This document shows positions 26,580 to 35,743 of a stretch of DNA of 64,000 bases, one piece after another. Numbering within the stretch: position 1 is the first letter of the stretch; the number at the start of each line of letters is the position of its first letter. The stretch lies in contig CAVVFX010000016.1 in assembly GCA_963747535.1 (NCBI GenBank), positions 94,835 through 158,834 of the forward strand, read 5' to 3'. The notes beneath the pieces are model-generated. The model worked only from the letters and a program-made list of their open reading frames with translations, was not told the origin of the DNA and ran no database searches. A program made the translations under genes and the position numbers. Source of the stretch: CAVVFX01 sp963747535. Its GTDB lineage: Bacteria; Acidobacteriota; Terriglobia; Bryobacterales; Bryobacteraceae.

Positions 26580-28253
26580 TCAACTCTGCTCCGTCACAAC
26601 CATATATCGATCCACGGGCAGATTGGTCAAGCGCTGAACTGTTTTGCTGGGAGCCGGCCAGCGGATTTCCAGCCAGTCGAGTTTCTCCGCCGGGCCGAGG
26701 CCGAAAATCTCGCGCGGATCATGGGACGACAAGTAGCTTCCACCACCGGTCTTGAGCCGGGAACGCTTGACCCCTCCGGCTGACCAGGTGAGCCGCGCGC
26801 CGATGGCGTCGCGATTGCACTTTACGCCCTGCAACTTCACTCCCAGCCAGCGGTTGCCCGTCCCCGCATGGTTCTTGAGCAACAGCGGCGCGGCGCCGTT
26901 GTTACCGATCAGCACGTCGAGCCTGCCATCGTTATCGAAATCTCCGACCGCCAGGCCCCGGGCGGCGAACATACGCGAAAATGCCGGTCCCGCATCGGCG
27001 CTGACATTTTTGAGACGGCCACCCTCCTGGTGGAACAGCAGCAGTGGCTCCCGATAGTGGACCTGCTTCGAATACTCCTCGATCATGTCGTCTGGATGGC
27101 CGTTGGCAAGGATCAAGTCTACCGCGCCGTCGTTATCGTAATCGAAGAACTTCAGACCCCAGCCGCTCAGGAGCCGGGTCGCTTGCGCAACATTCTGCTG
27201 AAACGCGACATCGGTAAAGGTCTCGTCATGATTATTGCGGTAGAGCGAGTACATCTCCTGATCGACGTTGGCCACGAAGAGATCCTGCCAGCCGTCCCCG
27301 TCAAGGTCGGTTGCGTCGACCCCCATTCCGGAACGAGCCTGGCCGTTTTCGCTGTAGCCCACCTCGGCCGAAAGCGCGATCTCTTCCCATTTGGTCTTGC
27401 CGGTTGCGTCGGGCCCGCGATTCACGAAGAGAAAATTCTGCACTGTGTCATTGGCGACGAACAAGTCCATGCGCCCGTCATTGTTGATATCCGTGGCGAC
27501 GACGCCGAGCCCTTTGCCGAGAGCCCTGGCGATGTCGGTGCCGCGGCCCGTCTCGGTAAATGTGCCATCACCATTGTTGTGATAGAGAAAGCTGGCTGTC
27601 GGCCGGAAGGTGCGCGGGATGCAGTAATAATGGCGGCCAAGCTTGTTATCGCCGCAGGAGAGGTGCGCAGACTTACCGTAGTCGACGAAGCTGCAGATAA
27701 AAAGATCGAGCTTGCCGTCGTTGTCGTAGTCGAACCAGACGGCGCTGGTCGTCCAGCCATCCACCGGCAGTCCCGCCTTCCTGGTAACGTCCGTGAACGT
27801 CCCATCGCTGTTGTTGCGATAGAGGATCGAGCGGCCGTAGGAAGTCACAAAGATGTCGGGAAAACCGTCGTTGTTGTAGTCGCCCACTGCGACGCCCATG
27901 CCGAACGTTCCGCCCGCGACGCCTGCCTTTTCCGTTACGTCGGTGAACGTGCCATCCCGATTGTTCCTGTAGAGAGCGTTCCGGACGGGTTTGGCCGGCT
28001 TCCAGAAATCGCAAGGACCGCTGTTGACGAGATAGATGTCCATCCAGCCGTCGTTGTCGAAATCGAGAAACGCGCAGCCGGGACCCAGGGCTTCGGGTAA
28101 ATAGCGCTCATCCGACATCGCGTTGTCGTGGACCCAGGTTATACCGGATGCCGAAGCTGGGACCTCTTCGAAGAGGTGGGTTGGGCCGGCAGACCGGAGC
28201 AACGGCGCGACGCCCGCGGTGAGAAATAGCAGTTGGCGGCGGGAGAGCTTCAT
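26580..28253 (-). CDS. CRTAC1-like FG-GAP/ASPIC-UnbV secreted protein
   Basis: About 557 aa from the ATG at 28253, just after the cytochrome stop at 28261; an in-frame ATG at 28280 would overlap that gene. SRRQLLFLTAGVAPLL is a twin-arginine-type signal. The mature protein starts HLFEEVPASASGITWVHDN and contains about seven FG-GAP/VCBS blades with D-x-D-x-D-G loops (DFDNDGWMDIYLVN, DYNNDGFPDIFVTS, DLDGDGWQDLFVAN). It ends in ASPIC/UnbV (NRDAIGARLTWSAGG; FGLGPAEKLDWLEIRWP). The domain plan is that of eukaryotic CRTAC1. Paralogue of the frameshifted gene at 19282-21016. Confidence 0.88.
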   Translation of the reverse strand: MKLSRRQLLFLTAGVAPLLRSAGPTHLFEEVPASASGITWVHDNAMSDERYLPEALGPGCAFLDFDNDGWMDIYLVNSGPCDFWKPAKPVRNALYRNNRDGTFTDVTEKAGVAGGTFGMGVAVGDYNNDGFPDIFVTSYGRSILYRNNSDGTFTDVTRKAGLPVDGWTTSAVWFDYDNDGKLDLFICSFVDYGKSAHLSCGDNKLGRHYYCIPRTFRPTASFLYHNNGDGTFTETGRGTDIARALGKGLGVVATDINNDGRMDLFVANDTVQNFLFVNRGPDATGKTKWEEIALSAEVGYSENGQARSGMGVDATDLDGDGWQDLFVANVDQEMYSLYRNNHDETFTDVAFQQNVAQATRLLSGWGLKFFDYDNDGAVDLILANGHPDDMIEEYSKQVHYREPLLLFHQEGGRLKNVSADAGPAFSRMFAARGLAVGDFDNDGRLDVLIGNNGAAPLLLKNHAGTGNRWLGVKLQGVKCNRDAIGARLTWSAGGVKRSRLKTGGGSYLSSHDPREIFGLGPAEKLDWLEIRWPAPSKTVQRLTNLPVDRYMVVTEQS

Positions 28254-28260
28254 GTTAACT

Positions 28261-29262
28261 CTAGTCCGGGTATCGTTCATTGACTTTCACCACCCTGATT
28301 CGATGATCAGTAAACTTCTTGTGTGCGCCGGGAAGTTCGAGACGCGGCATATGGCAGGTGACGCAGTTCTTAGCTGCGACCCGGCAGACTGGACGGGATT
28401 CGCTTCTGGAGTGACAGGCCTGACACTTCGCGTCATAGGCCGCGGCCAAGGTCTCGACCGGGCGGTGCGGATCGTGGCAGGCCGTGCAGCGGATGCGCTT
28501 ATCCTCGACGTCGTAGCACTTGCTGTTGGCCAGGCGATAGGGCTGAAAGCGCACGTTCAGGATTCCACGAGGGCCGTTGGTCGCGATCTGCGACCAGGTG
28601 CGGTGACATTCTCCGCAAAGATCTGACATCTCTTCGGGGGAAAGCGCGCTCAGTCGGCGCATGGGAGCCTTGGTCCGCAAATGCTCTTCAGTGGCGCCGT
28701 GGCATCGCTCGCACTGAACACCCGCAATCATGCCCGACAAGTCGAGACGTGGCGATTTTGCGACGCTGGTGGCGTGACAATCGAAGCATAGTCGCATGTC
28801 CGCGGGTTCGGTGAGCCGGCCCGCTGCCTCCAGCAGATTGTGCGGCGCGATGCTTTGTGCACCCAGCGTCAGATCGAGGCCTTGCAGGGCGGTGAAGTAG
28901 CTGACACGGCTTTCGTACCAGTGGCCTTCGCGTTGGAAGACATAAGTCTGGCCGGCTGTTCCCTGTCCAAACGCCCAATCGATGGTGACTCGAATGGTGT
29001 CTTTGCCGTCGGTCACTGTGTATATGGACCCGTCGCCGATTCTCGCAATTTCGTAGGAGTAGCCGCCAATCTGGGCCGTCAGCTTGGGATTCGCCTGCAG
29101 GATCGCGCTATTCCTACCGCTTTCCAGGGCGCGAGTCATACCGGCGTGGGCGAAGGCCTCGGTCTCGTTCTTATGGCATGGCGTGCAGGCCGATGGCGAC
29201 GAGGCCGCATGCAGTGCGATTGAGCCAATTAGAAGCACGGCAGGTTTCAGTGCCTGCCTCAT
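28261..29262 (-). CDS. Secreted seven-haem cytochrome c
   Basis: 333 aa from the ATG at 29262, which overlaps the previous stop as ATGA; an upstream frame extension is not real because it runs through that gene. A signal peptide (PAVLLIGSIALHAASS) leads to seven CXXCH haem sites: CTPCH, CFDCH, CERCH, CGECH, CTACH, CQACH and CVTCH. Between the first and second is a beta-rich insert of about 130 residues. The C-terminal string of haems resembles cytochrome c7/c554 or NrfA-like carrier modules but lacks a recognisable active-site haem. Likely a periplasmic electron carrier working with the five-haem cytochrome of the same array. Confidence 0.9.
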   Translation of the reverse strand: MRQALKPAVLLIGSIALHAASSPSACTPCHKNETEAFAHAGMTRALESGRNSAILQANPKLTAQIGGYSYEIARIGDGSIYTVTDGKDTIRVTIDWAFGQGTAGQTYVFQREGHWYESRVSYFTALQGLDLTLGAQSIAPHNLLEAAGRLTEPADMRLCFDCHATSVAKSPRLDLSGMIAGVQCERCHGATEEHLRTKAPMRRLSALSPEEMSDLCGECHRTWSQIATNGPRGILNVRFQPYRLANSKCYDVEDKRIRCTACHDPHRPVETLAAAYDAKCQACHSRSESRPVCRVAAKNCVTCHMPRLELPGAHKKFTDHRIRVVKVNERYPD

Positions 29263-30983
29263 GGCCGCGTGAGCCTGCGCAGGACCGCTTCCATCTCCTC
29301 GGGGTGAAAATCGAGTTCCGTCAGGCGCGTACTGTATTGAATACGGCCGTCGGCAGCGACGACGTACGCGCGGCTCGGCCAGGCACTGTAAGTATTTTCC
29401 ACCGCGCCATCCATGCCGTCGACTACCGCCGGAAAGGGAAGGTGGAGTTGCCGGCTGCACATCATGGCATGATCTTCCTTGTCTTGCAGCGTCGTTGCAG
29501 TGACCACGTTGACGCCATCACGAACGTTGCGCGTACTCTCCCAATTGTCGCCCGAATGCGCCTCTCGGATGTAGACCAGCAGGAATGAGATTTTGGAGCC
29601 GTAGGTCTTCGCCATTTGTTTCAGTGCATCGGCGGAGGCCCGGAAATTGGGACAACTGTAGCTTCCGAAAACCAGTACGACGGGAGTCTTTCCGCGAAAG
29701 GCGCTAAGCCGCACTTTCTTTCCGGATACGGGATTCGGGAGCTCGAAATCGGGAGCGAGTTCGGTCACTTTGGGTCCTGGCGCGGAGGCTTTGGCGGCCT
29801 TCTCGAGCGACTGTGCCGATTGAAGCTCGTGCGACGCTTCGCTGACAAGGTGAAGGCCGGCGTATACCGCCGACAGGGTGCGGTGCGCTTCCGGCGAATC
29901 GGGCGCGGCGTGGACGGCTGATTCCGCCAGGGGTCGCGCCTCCGCGAAGTTTCCCGCACCGCTTAGCGAGAATGCCAGCACGCTCTGCGCCTCGACTGAT
30001 TGCGGTTGCAAGAGCAGCGCGTGTCGAAGTAGCGAAATCGCCTCCTGGAACTGTTTGCGCGCTGCCAGAATCTGACCCAGGCCAAGATTGGCGGCGAAGT
30101 CGTTCGGATTCCCGGACAGCTCTTTGCGGAACGCCTCGGCCGCGGCGTCGGGGTCGCCGGTGTTGAGAAGGGCCCGGCCGTAGAGCGATTGCAACTGAGG
30201 CAGCTTGGGATTCAGCTCAACAGCCGCGGCCAATTGCTTCACGGCGGCGGGATAATCCCTCGCTTCGAACATTCGCGTCCCCATCAGAAAACGGGCTTCG
30301 ACTGAATCCCCGTTGCGAAGAATACGATCGAGGAACGCTTGTCCTTCCGCAATTTTCCCGGTATGAAGCAGCGCCATTCCGAGCATGTATGCAAGAGCCA
30401 GGTCGTCGGGGCGTTGCGGAGCGAGAGGCTGCAGAAGCTCGATTACCCGGCCGTCGTTGCCGCTCTGAAGTAGGCCATCAGCGAGCAAAAGAGTCACCTT
30501 GGGGTCTTGGGGAACAACGGCGTGTAACGCGTCAAAGCGTCGCGTGGCTTCCTCCAGACGGCCGCTCTTCTGGTAGGCGAGCGCCAGATTCAGGGCAATG
30601 CGTGGATCGCGAGGAAGAAGTTTATCCGCGACCTGGTATTCCGCTATGGCTTCATCGAAGCGCCCGAGCTGAACCAGACAGACTCCCAGATTCACATGGG
30701 CGATAACATCATCCGGACGGAGCGCGGCCAGCTTACGATAGGCGTCTGCCGCGCCGGCATAATCGCCAGACTGCTGCAACTCGACGGCCTGGCGAGCCAA
30801 TGCCATGTTGTCGGCCGGTTGCGCCAGGACGCGGAACGCGAAAAGAATCGCGATTGCGGGCCAAAAGCCTGCTCCACAGCGCGCCTTAGCCGCAAACCGT
30901 AGGGCAGACCATCGTTCTTTGTGGTCGGGGGACCCTCTGGGTCGGGCTGCGCAGCAGCCGCTTTTGCACCTAGTGAACTTCAT
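29259..30983 (-). CDS. TPR protein with C-terminal deiodinase-like thioredoxin-fold domain
   Basis: 574 aa, starting in an ATGA overlap with the upstream TPR gene. A signal segment (GFWPAIAILFAFRVLAQP) lies after a basic N-terminus partly encoded by a dispersed repeat (30892-30961). About eight TPRs span residues 60-400. The C-terminal 150 residues are thioredoxin-like: APDFELPNPVSGKKVRLSAF, FGSYSCPNFRASADAL and LLVYIREAHSGDNWES. The last two match the selenocysteine region and the YI-EAH motif of iodothyronine deiodinases, with Cys where those have Sec. Peroxiredoxin-like or thiol reductase activity in the periplasm is plausible; a dehalogenase role is speculative. Confidence 0.8.
   Translation of the reverse strand: MKFTRCKSGCCAARPRGSPDHKERWSALRFAAKARCGAGFWPAIAILFAFRVLAQPADNMALARQAVELQQSGDYAGAADAYRKLAALRPDDVIAHVNLGVCLVQLGRFDEAIAEYQVADKLLPRDPRIALNLALAYQKSGRLEEATRRFDALHAVVPQDPKVTLLLADGLLQSGNDGRVIELLQPLAPQRPDDLALAYMLGMALLHTGKIAEGQAFLDRILRNGDSVEARFLMGTRMFEARDYPAAVKQLAAAVELNPKLPQLQSLYGRALLNTGDPDAAAEAFRKELSGNPNDFAANLGLGQILAARKQFQEAISLLRHALLLQPQSVEAQSVLAFSLSGAGNFAEARPLAESAVHAAPDSPEAHRTLSAVYAGLHLVSEASHELQSAQSLEKAAKASAPGPKVTELAPDFELPNPVSGKKVRLSAFRGKTPVVLVFGSYSCPNFRASADALKQMAKTYGSKISFLLVYIREAHSGDNWESTRNVRDGVNVVTATTLQDKEDHAMMCSRQLHLPFPAVVDGMDGAVENTYSAWPSRAYVVAADGRIQYSTRLTELDFHPEEMEAVLRRLTRP
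30892..30961 (-). repeat. 55-70 bp dispersed palindromic repeat, copy 2
   Basis: Carries CTGCGCAGCC, GACCACAAAGAACGATGGTC and TGCCCTACGGTTTGCGGC on the minus strand, with the inverted pair GACCA/TGGTC in its middle. It lies in the coding region upstream of the signal peptide of the TPR/deiodinase-like gene. Confidence 0.65.
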
Positions 30984-32086
30984 TGGACCGGCTGCGCTCC
31001 CGGCTCAGCCGCCTGCCGCTCTGCAGTCAACTTCATCACGATGGCTCGTTCACGATCGCCTTCGGCCTTTTTCTTTTCGCGGAAGTAGACCGTCGCGAGT
31101 GTGACGTGTGCTTCAGTGAACTCCGGAGCTTCCCTGACCAGCGCTTCGAGATCGTGCTGTGCCGGCTCGAGTTCTCGCTTGGCCAATTCGACGCAGGCAA
31201 TTTGATAGCGGGCGCCAAAGTCACCCGGACGAACCTCCAAGGCGTGTTGGAAGAATTTGAGCGCTTCGTCATTGGCCTGATCCTGGCGAAGCAGCACACC
31301 CATCCGGAGGTTGGCATCGAAGTCATTCGGGTCGCGACGGAGTTCCTGTTCAAATGCCTTCTTGGCGCCAGCCTGGTCGCCGGTCGTCAATAATGCCATC
31401 CCGTAATACGAATAGAGATCCGGCAGTTCGGGATTGAGCTCGATGGCCTTTTGAAAATCCGCCAGGGCGCCGGAGAAATCCTTTACCATCGATTTGGTGA
31501 TTCCCATAAGCAGCCTGGCTTCCGCCGAATCTCCGTTCCTGAGAATCTTATCGATGATCACTTGCCCGTTCGCGGCTTGGCCATCGCGCACGAGGGCTGT
31601 GCCAAGGAGATAGTTGAAGGTCAGACTTTCCGGATCTGCGCGCTGCACCGGCAAGAGCAGCTCGATCACCTCTTTGTTGCGCCCCAACCTCAAATAACAG
31701 TCGGCGAGGACCGTGACAACCTGCCCGTTTTCCGGAGCTTCTTCTCTGACCTTCTTCAGTGCCTCAACCGCCAGCGGCAACTGATCGGCTTTGTAGTAGG
31801 CGAGGGCGAGGTTCAGACGCACTCCGGGTTCCGGCTTCAGCTCCAATGCCCGCTTATACTCGGCGATCGCTTCGGTGTAACGTCCCTGCCCGGCGAGTGC
31901 GGCGCCCAAATTGGACCGGATCTCCGCAATATCAGGGAACCTGTCGAGAAGGGTGTGGTAGATTCGAACGGCTTCGTCAAGCTGGCCCGACTTCTGCGCA
32001 GCCATGGCTTTGTCGAGCAGGGCCTGTGGGGAGGTTTGGGAGTAAGCGCAGCCCACTACGAATGCCAGCGTTACAATGCGGTACAT
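30980..32086 (-). CDS. Secreted TPR protein
   Basis: 368 aa from the ATG at 32086, where MYRIVTLAFVVGCAYSQ is a good signal peptide; the frame opens earlier, but that stretch includes an intergenic hairpin. About nine TPRs fill the rest (LYSYYGMALLTTGDQAGAKKAFEQELRRDPNDFDANLRMGVLL-type units). It is clearly related to the TPR half of the next gene: both contain FLD/IDKILRNGDS-EAR-LMG. It lacks the thioredoxin domain, so the two arose by duplication. Probably a periplasmic scaffold of the array. Confidence 0.87.
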   Translation of the reverse strand: MYRIVTLAFVVGCAYSQTSPQALLDKAMAAQKSGQLDEAVRIYHTLLDRFPDIAEIRSNLGAALAGQGRYTEAIAEYKRALELKPEPGVRLNLALAYYKADQLPLAVEALKKVREEAPENGQVVTVLADCYLRLGRNKEVIELLLPVQRADPESLTFNYLLGTALVRDGQAANGQVIIDKILRNGDSAEARLLMGITKSMVKDFSGALADFQKAIELNPELPDLYSYYGMALLTTGDQAGAKKAFEQELRRDPNDFDANLRMGVLLRQDQANDEALKFFQHALEVRPGDFGARYQIACVELAKRELEPAQHDLEALVREAPEFTEAHVTLATVYFREKKKAEGDRERAIVMKLTAERQAAEPGAQPVQ

Positions 32087-32129
32087 CGGCGGAATCGATT
32101 CTAACACGCCGCTCGAACATTTTCGAGGG

Positions 32130-32176
32130 AGGACGAACCCTCGATACCGGGAGTTCGTCCTGCAAGCGTTCGTCCT
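32130..32176. repeat. AGGACGAAC inverted/direct repeat between receptor and TPR genes
   Basis: AGGACGAAC at 32130-32138 pairs with GTTCGTCCT at 32153-32161. A second GTTCGTCCT lies at 32168-32176. The hairpin sits in the 105-bp gap after the receptor stop, so it may reduce read-through or protect the upstream mRNA. There is no T-tract for a classic terminator on the minus strand. Confidence 0.45.
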
Positions 32177-32191
32177 ACACAATCCGGGCAA

Positions 32192-35100
32192 TCAGAAGTA
32201 GAACTTGACCGCCATCTCGATCACCCGGTTTCCTTGCTTGACAGTGGCATAGCCGAAGCTGGAATTAGTCTGAGTGATAGCGCCGCCATTGGGCGCTTGA
32301 GCGTACTGCAATGTCAGGTTGTTGCCGTTCGGGAATGACCACAGTGGATGGTTCAGCCAGTTGTACCCCTGGAATCTGAGCTGCAATTTCATCTTTTCTT
32401 TGATCTGGAAATTCTTAAACACGCCCATGTCCCAGTTAAAGAGCGCGGGTCCATAGGCCGCCGGCAGGACCGTCGGGCTGTTGAACCCGACATGCGTGGG
32501 CGCCGCGAAACACGAGCCGTTGATGTACTGATGCGGCCCCAGGTTCGCCAGTGGGTTGCACGTCACAATCGGATTGAGCTGAATGGCGTTCGTTCCCAGG
32601 ATCGATTGATTGTTGATCGCAATCCCGCTGGGATTCGCGGCGCTGATGGAGCCGGGGATTATCGCCCCGTTCAATTGCATATTGAAATTGTCGCTGGTGC
32701 CGCTGTTGTAGGTGAGGTTCGCGCCGCTCTCCAGAGTCAAAATGCCGGAGACCTGCCAACCGTTCACCACACCCTTGGCGAGGCGGTTGCTGTGCACCGG
32801 GCTGCCTAAATCGATCGAGTAGGAAATGTTGAAGAGCTGCCTCCGATCAGCAGGCTGGGTGCCATAGTTCTGATCCAGCGCAAACGGATTCAGCGTGGCC
32901 TGCCCGCCGCTAGGGCTGACAATCCCCAAAGCTCTCTGGTACGAATAGTTCGCCTGAATTACATAACGGCCCTTCTGCCGGGCCCAGGTGATCTGCATAG
33001 CGTTGTAGTTGGCGTAGAGGTTATTGGTCGCAAGATTGATGTCCTGATAGCCCTGGATCGGCCGGAACTGATCGGGGTTGCCGGTTGCGGGATCGCTCAG
33101 GCCGAGCATTGCCCCCATGGGAACCAGGTTGATGTTGCTGCCGGCGCCGGCGGTATTCTGCAAAGAGTGACTAATGTTACCCACGTAGGCGATCTCCATC
33201 AGGCTCGTCCAGGGTAAGCGTTGCGCAAGTGTAAAGCTGTAACTGTCCGTAAACGGCTGCCGGCTATCCTGGCTGTCCACCGCGGAGGGGGCCGGGGGAG
33301 CGGCGGTGAACGGAATGGAGCCGAGGTTCTTCAGAAGTAGCTGCTGATTGCCGATCGAGTTGGGCGTCAAGGTGACGGTTTCCGAACCCGCGGAGGTATC
33401 GAGGCCGGCAGTAAACTGGCCGGAATGATAGCAAAACCGTCCCCATCCACCGCGAAGTACCGTGTTGCCGGATTTATTCACGTTGTACGCGAAGCCAAAC
33501 CGGGGCTGCCAGAAAACGGTTCGCATCGGGAAGCCGCCAAGCGGAACGGCCGAATCGCGGGAATGCCACTGGAAGCCACAAAAGGTCGGCGAAGATGCGC
33601 AGGCCGCGTTTTTATACAGCGATTGACTGAAAATCGAGTAGCCATATCCCTCATCGTCCGACCACGGCGTGAAATGAGTCATGCGGAGGCCGAATTCCAA
33701 GGTGAAGTTGGGCCTGACTTTCCACGAATCCTGCACGAAACCTTCATAAGTGTTATACGAAATCTCGTTAATGCGGTTGAAGTTGGTTTCCTGGTATTGC
33801 GACATGTTGCCGGTTAACTCGTCTGCATAGGCATTCCCATAGGTGAAAGTCGGATTGGCCGAAGGAACAAATTGCATGTAACCGTTAGTGTTGTTGTTGG
33901 CCGGCTGAGAATTGCGGATCCACTCGTAGAAGAAACCCAGCTTGATGGTGTGCGTGCCCCAGACTTTGCTCAGCGTGTCGCTGGCGCTCGGCATGTATTT
34001 ATTGGCATACAGGCCGGCTGATGCGCCGCCGGCTTCGAATCCGCCCGGATTGAACACCAGCGCCGCTTCGCCCGCACCGCCATTACCGCCGAAGGAAGGA
34101 ATCTGGGCGACTCCGTTCTTGAAAAGGCCCGGATTGTTAAAGCCTACAGTCGAGCGGGACACGGCGCTCGGGTTCTCGAAGACATTAGGGAAGCCGACGA
34201 AGGTGTACGCGAACACCGTCTCGTTGGTCATCGTCGGGCTGAATACGTGAGTGACCGAGCCGGTAACCGAGTCGGATCGGTTCTTTCCTTGGACCGGCGT
34301 GGGATACGGGACCTGATCGGACTGGCGCCACCACAAGCCGACTGGGAACTGCTGGACCTCGCGCTGCATGTTGTAGCGGACGAACAGCTTGGTATTGTCA
34401 CTAATGTTTAAATCTCCGCGCGTGACCCACTGCCAGTTGTTCTGGTTGAAGATCTCGGATTGCACGTAGTTGAATCCGCCTGTGGCGTTAGGGTTGGCAT
34501 TGGCAGTCGGTAACAACTTCATCAGGGCCTGCATGTTGGGGTCAATCATCGAAGTCGGTATAATGCCGCCCGGGAACATCGCCTGGTTGACCTGACCGGG
34601 AGGATTACCTGACGCTGTAATATTGCCCTCCTTGGCAACTTCAGCGGGCGAGAAATTGCCGGTCAGTTCGCCGGCGGTCGGAACCGTCGCGGTGAGCTGG
34701 CCCGTGTCGAGTACCTGGTAGAAGTATTCGTAGCCCGTGAAGAAGAAGAGCTTGTTGCGATTGTGGTTAAATCGCGTCCAGGGGATTAGCACTGGACCGC
34801 CCACGCTACCGCCCGGATAATAGAACTTGTTCCCCGGTTGCGGAATACCCAGAGTGTTGGAATAGGCATCGTTGGCGTTGAGCACGTAGTTTCTGGCCGA
34901 GAAAAAGGCGTTGCCGTGGAACTCGTTGCCACCGGATTTGGTCACGGAGGTGATCACCATGGGGCCTTTCTGCTCTTCGGCGGAGAAATTCGACGCCAGA
35001 ATCTTGAATTCCTGGATGAAATCAGAATTTGGGTTCACCGGGGTGTCGCAATTACATCCCGGGTCTGACACATGCGCGCCGTCGGCAACGATATCCAAAG

Positions 35101-35743
35101 TGTTGCTGGGAAGACCGTTGTACGAAAACGCGTTGTTCAGCGGGCTCTGACTTCCGGCATCGCCGTTCGCATTAATACCGATGACCTGACCGCTGTAGTT
35201 AGACTTGTTGACAGCGCCATTCTGCACCGAGAAGCCTGGCATGATTTTGATGTACTCGGCGGCGTTGCTACCTACCTGAACATAGTTTTCCAGCTCTTTG
35301 GTAGTTAGTGTGTCCGATTTTTCACCGGAATCGACAGGCGCGACCGCGTCGGCGGCGCCGGAGACCTCGACGGTCTGGCTGGTGACACCCACTTGTAGAG
35401 AGACGTTCACGTTCCGTTTCTCTCCACCCTGTAGCGAGACGTCGGAGGCTTTATATGAAGAAAAGCCGGCAGCCTCAACCGTGAGGACGTAAGTTCCGAC
35501 CGGGACGGAAACGAAAGCGTAAAGTCCTTCTTTGTCAGTTTGTGTCGACCTCTCGGAGCCGGAAGCCGCGTCGCGCAAGCGGACTTTGGCATTCGCTATA
35601 ACGGCCGATGACGGGTCTGTGACTACACCTGTTAACGTCGCAAACAGTCCTTGTGCTTCGATGCTCGTCGGAGCGAGGAAACTCATCGCCATCGCCATTG
35701 CGACGAGCGGTAAAAATCGGATCAAGCGACAAAACCTCGACAT
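32192..35743 (-). CDS. Oar-like TonB-dependent outer-membrane receptor
   Basis: 1183 aa. A signal peptide (LIRFLPLVAMAMAMSFLAPTSIEAQ) precedes a carboxypeptidase-regulatory beta-sandwich (about 32-115: TGVVTDPSSAVIANAKVRL, GLYAFVSVPVGTYVLTVEAAGF), a plug-like domain (SFSYNGLPSNTLDIVADGAHVSD) and a long beta-barrel ending EMAVKFYF, with the terminal aromatic expected for outer-membrane assembly. Acidobacteria encode many such receptors, usually for carbohydrate or peptide uptake. It is the first gene of the minus-strand array, separated from the TPR gene by 105 bp with a hairpin. It may supply the substrate that the cytochrome/CRTAC1 genes act on; that link rests on position only. Confidence 0.9.
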   Translation of the reverse strand: MSRFCRLIRFLPLVAMAMAMSFLAPTSIEAQGLFATLTGVVTDPSSAVIANAKVRLRDAASGSERSTQTDKEGLYAFVSVPVGTYVLTVEAAGFSSYKASDVSLQGGEKRNVNVSLQVGVTSQTVEVSGAADAVAPVDSGEKSDTLTTKELENYVQVGSNAAEYIKIMPGFSVQNGAVNKSNYSGQVIGINANGDAGSQSPLNNAFSYNGLPSNTLDIVADGAHVSDPGCNCDTPVNPNSDFIQEFKILASNFSAEEQKGPMVITSVTKSGGNEFHGNAFFSARNYVLNANDAYSNTLGIPQPGNKFYYPGGSVGGPVLIPWTRFNHNRNKLFFFTGYEYFYQVLDTGQLTATVPTAGELTGNFSPAEVAKEGNITASGNPPGQVNQAMFPGGIIPTSMIDPNMQALMKLLPTANANPNATGGFNYVQSEIFNQNNWQWVTRGDLNISDNTKLFVRYNMQREVQQFPVGLWWRQSDQVPYPTPVQGKNRSDSVTGSVTHVFSPTMTNETVFAYTFVGFPNVFENPSAVSRSTVGFNNPGLFKNGVAQIPSFGGNGGAGEAALVFNPGGFEAGGASAGLYANKYMPSASDTLSKVWGTHTIKLGFFYEWIRNSQPANNNTNGYMQFVPSANPTFTYGNAYADELTGNMSQYQETNFNRINEISYNTYEGFVQDSWKVRPNFTLEFGLRMTHFTPWSDDEGYGYSIFSQSLYKNAACASSPTFCGFQWHSRDSAVPLGGFPMRTVFWQPRFGFAYNVNKSGNTVLRGGWGRFCYHSGQFTAGLDTSAGSETVTLTPNSIGNQQLLLKNLGSIPFTAAPPAPSAVDSQDSRQPFTDSYSFTLAQRLPWTSLMEIAYVGNISHSLQNTAGAGSNINLVPMGAMLGLSDPATGNPDQFRPIQGYQDINLATNNLYANYNAMQITWARQKGRYVIQANYSYQRALGIVSPSGGQATLNPFALDQNYGTQPADRRQLFNISYSIDLGSPVHSNRLAKGVVNGWQVSGILTLESGANLTYNSGTSDNFNMQLNGAIIPGSISAANPSGIAINNQSILGTNAIQLNPIVTCNPLANLGPHQYINGSCFAAPTHVGFNSPTVLPAAYGPALFNWDMGVFKNFQIKEKMKLQLRFQGYNWLNHPLWSFPNGNNLTLQYAQAPNGGAITQTNSSFGYATVKQGNRVIEMAVKFYF

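Noticed and set aside
26868..28100. 410-aa plus-strand open frame antisense to the CRTAC1-like gene
   Set aside because: Mirrors the repeated D-x-D-x-D-G codons as periodic V-V-I/D-V strings; a shadow, not an antisense gene.
32130..32176. Rho-independent terminator after the TonB receptor
   Set aside because: The hairpin is present but lacks the T-run expected on the minus strand, so it is listed only as a repeat.
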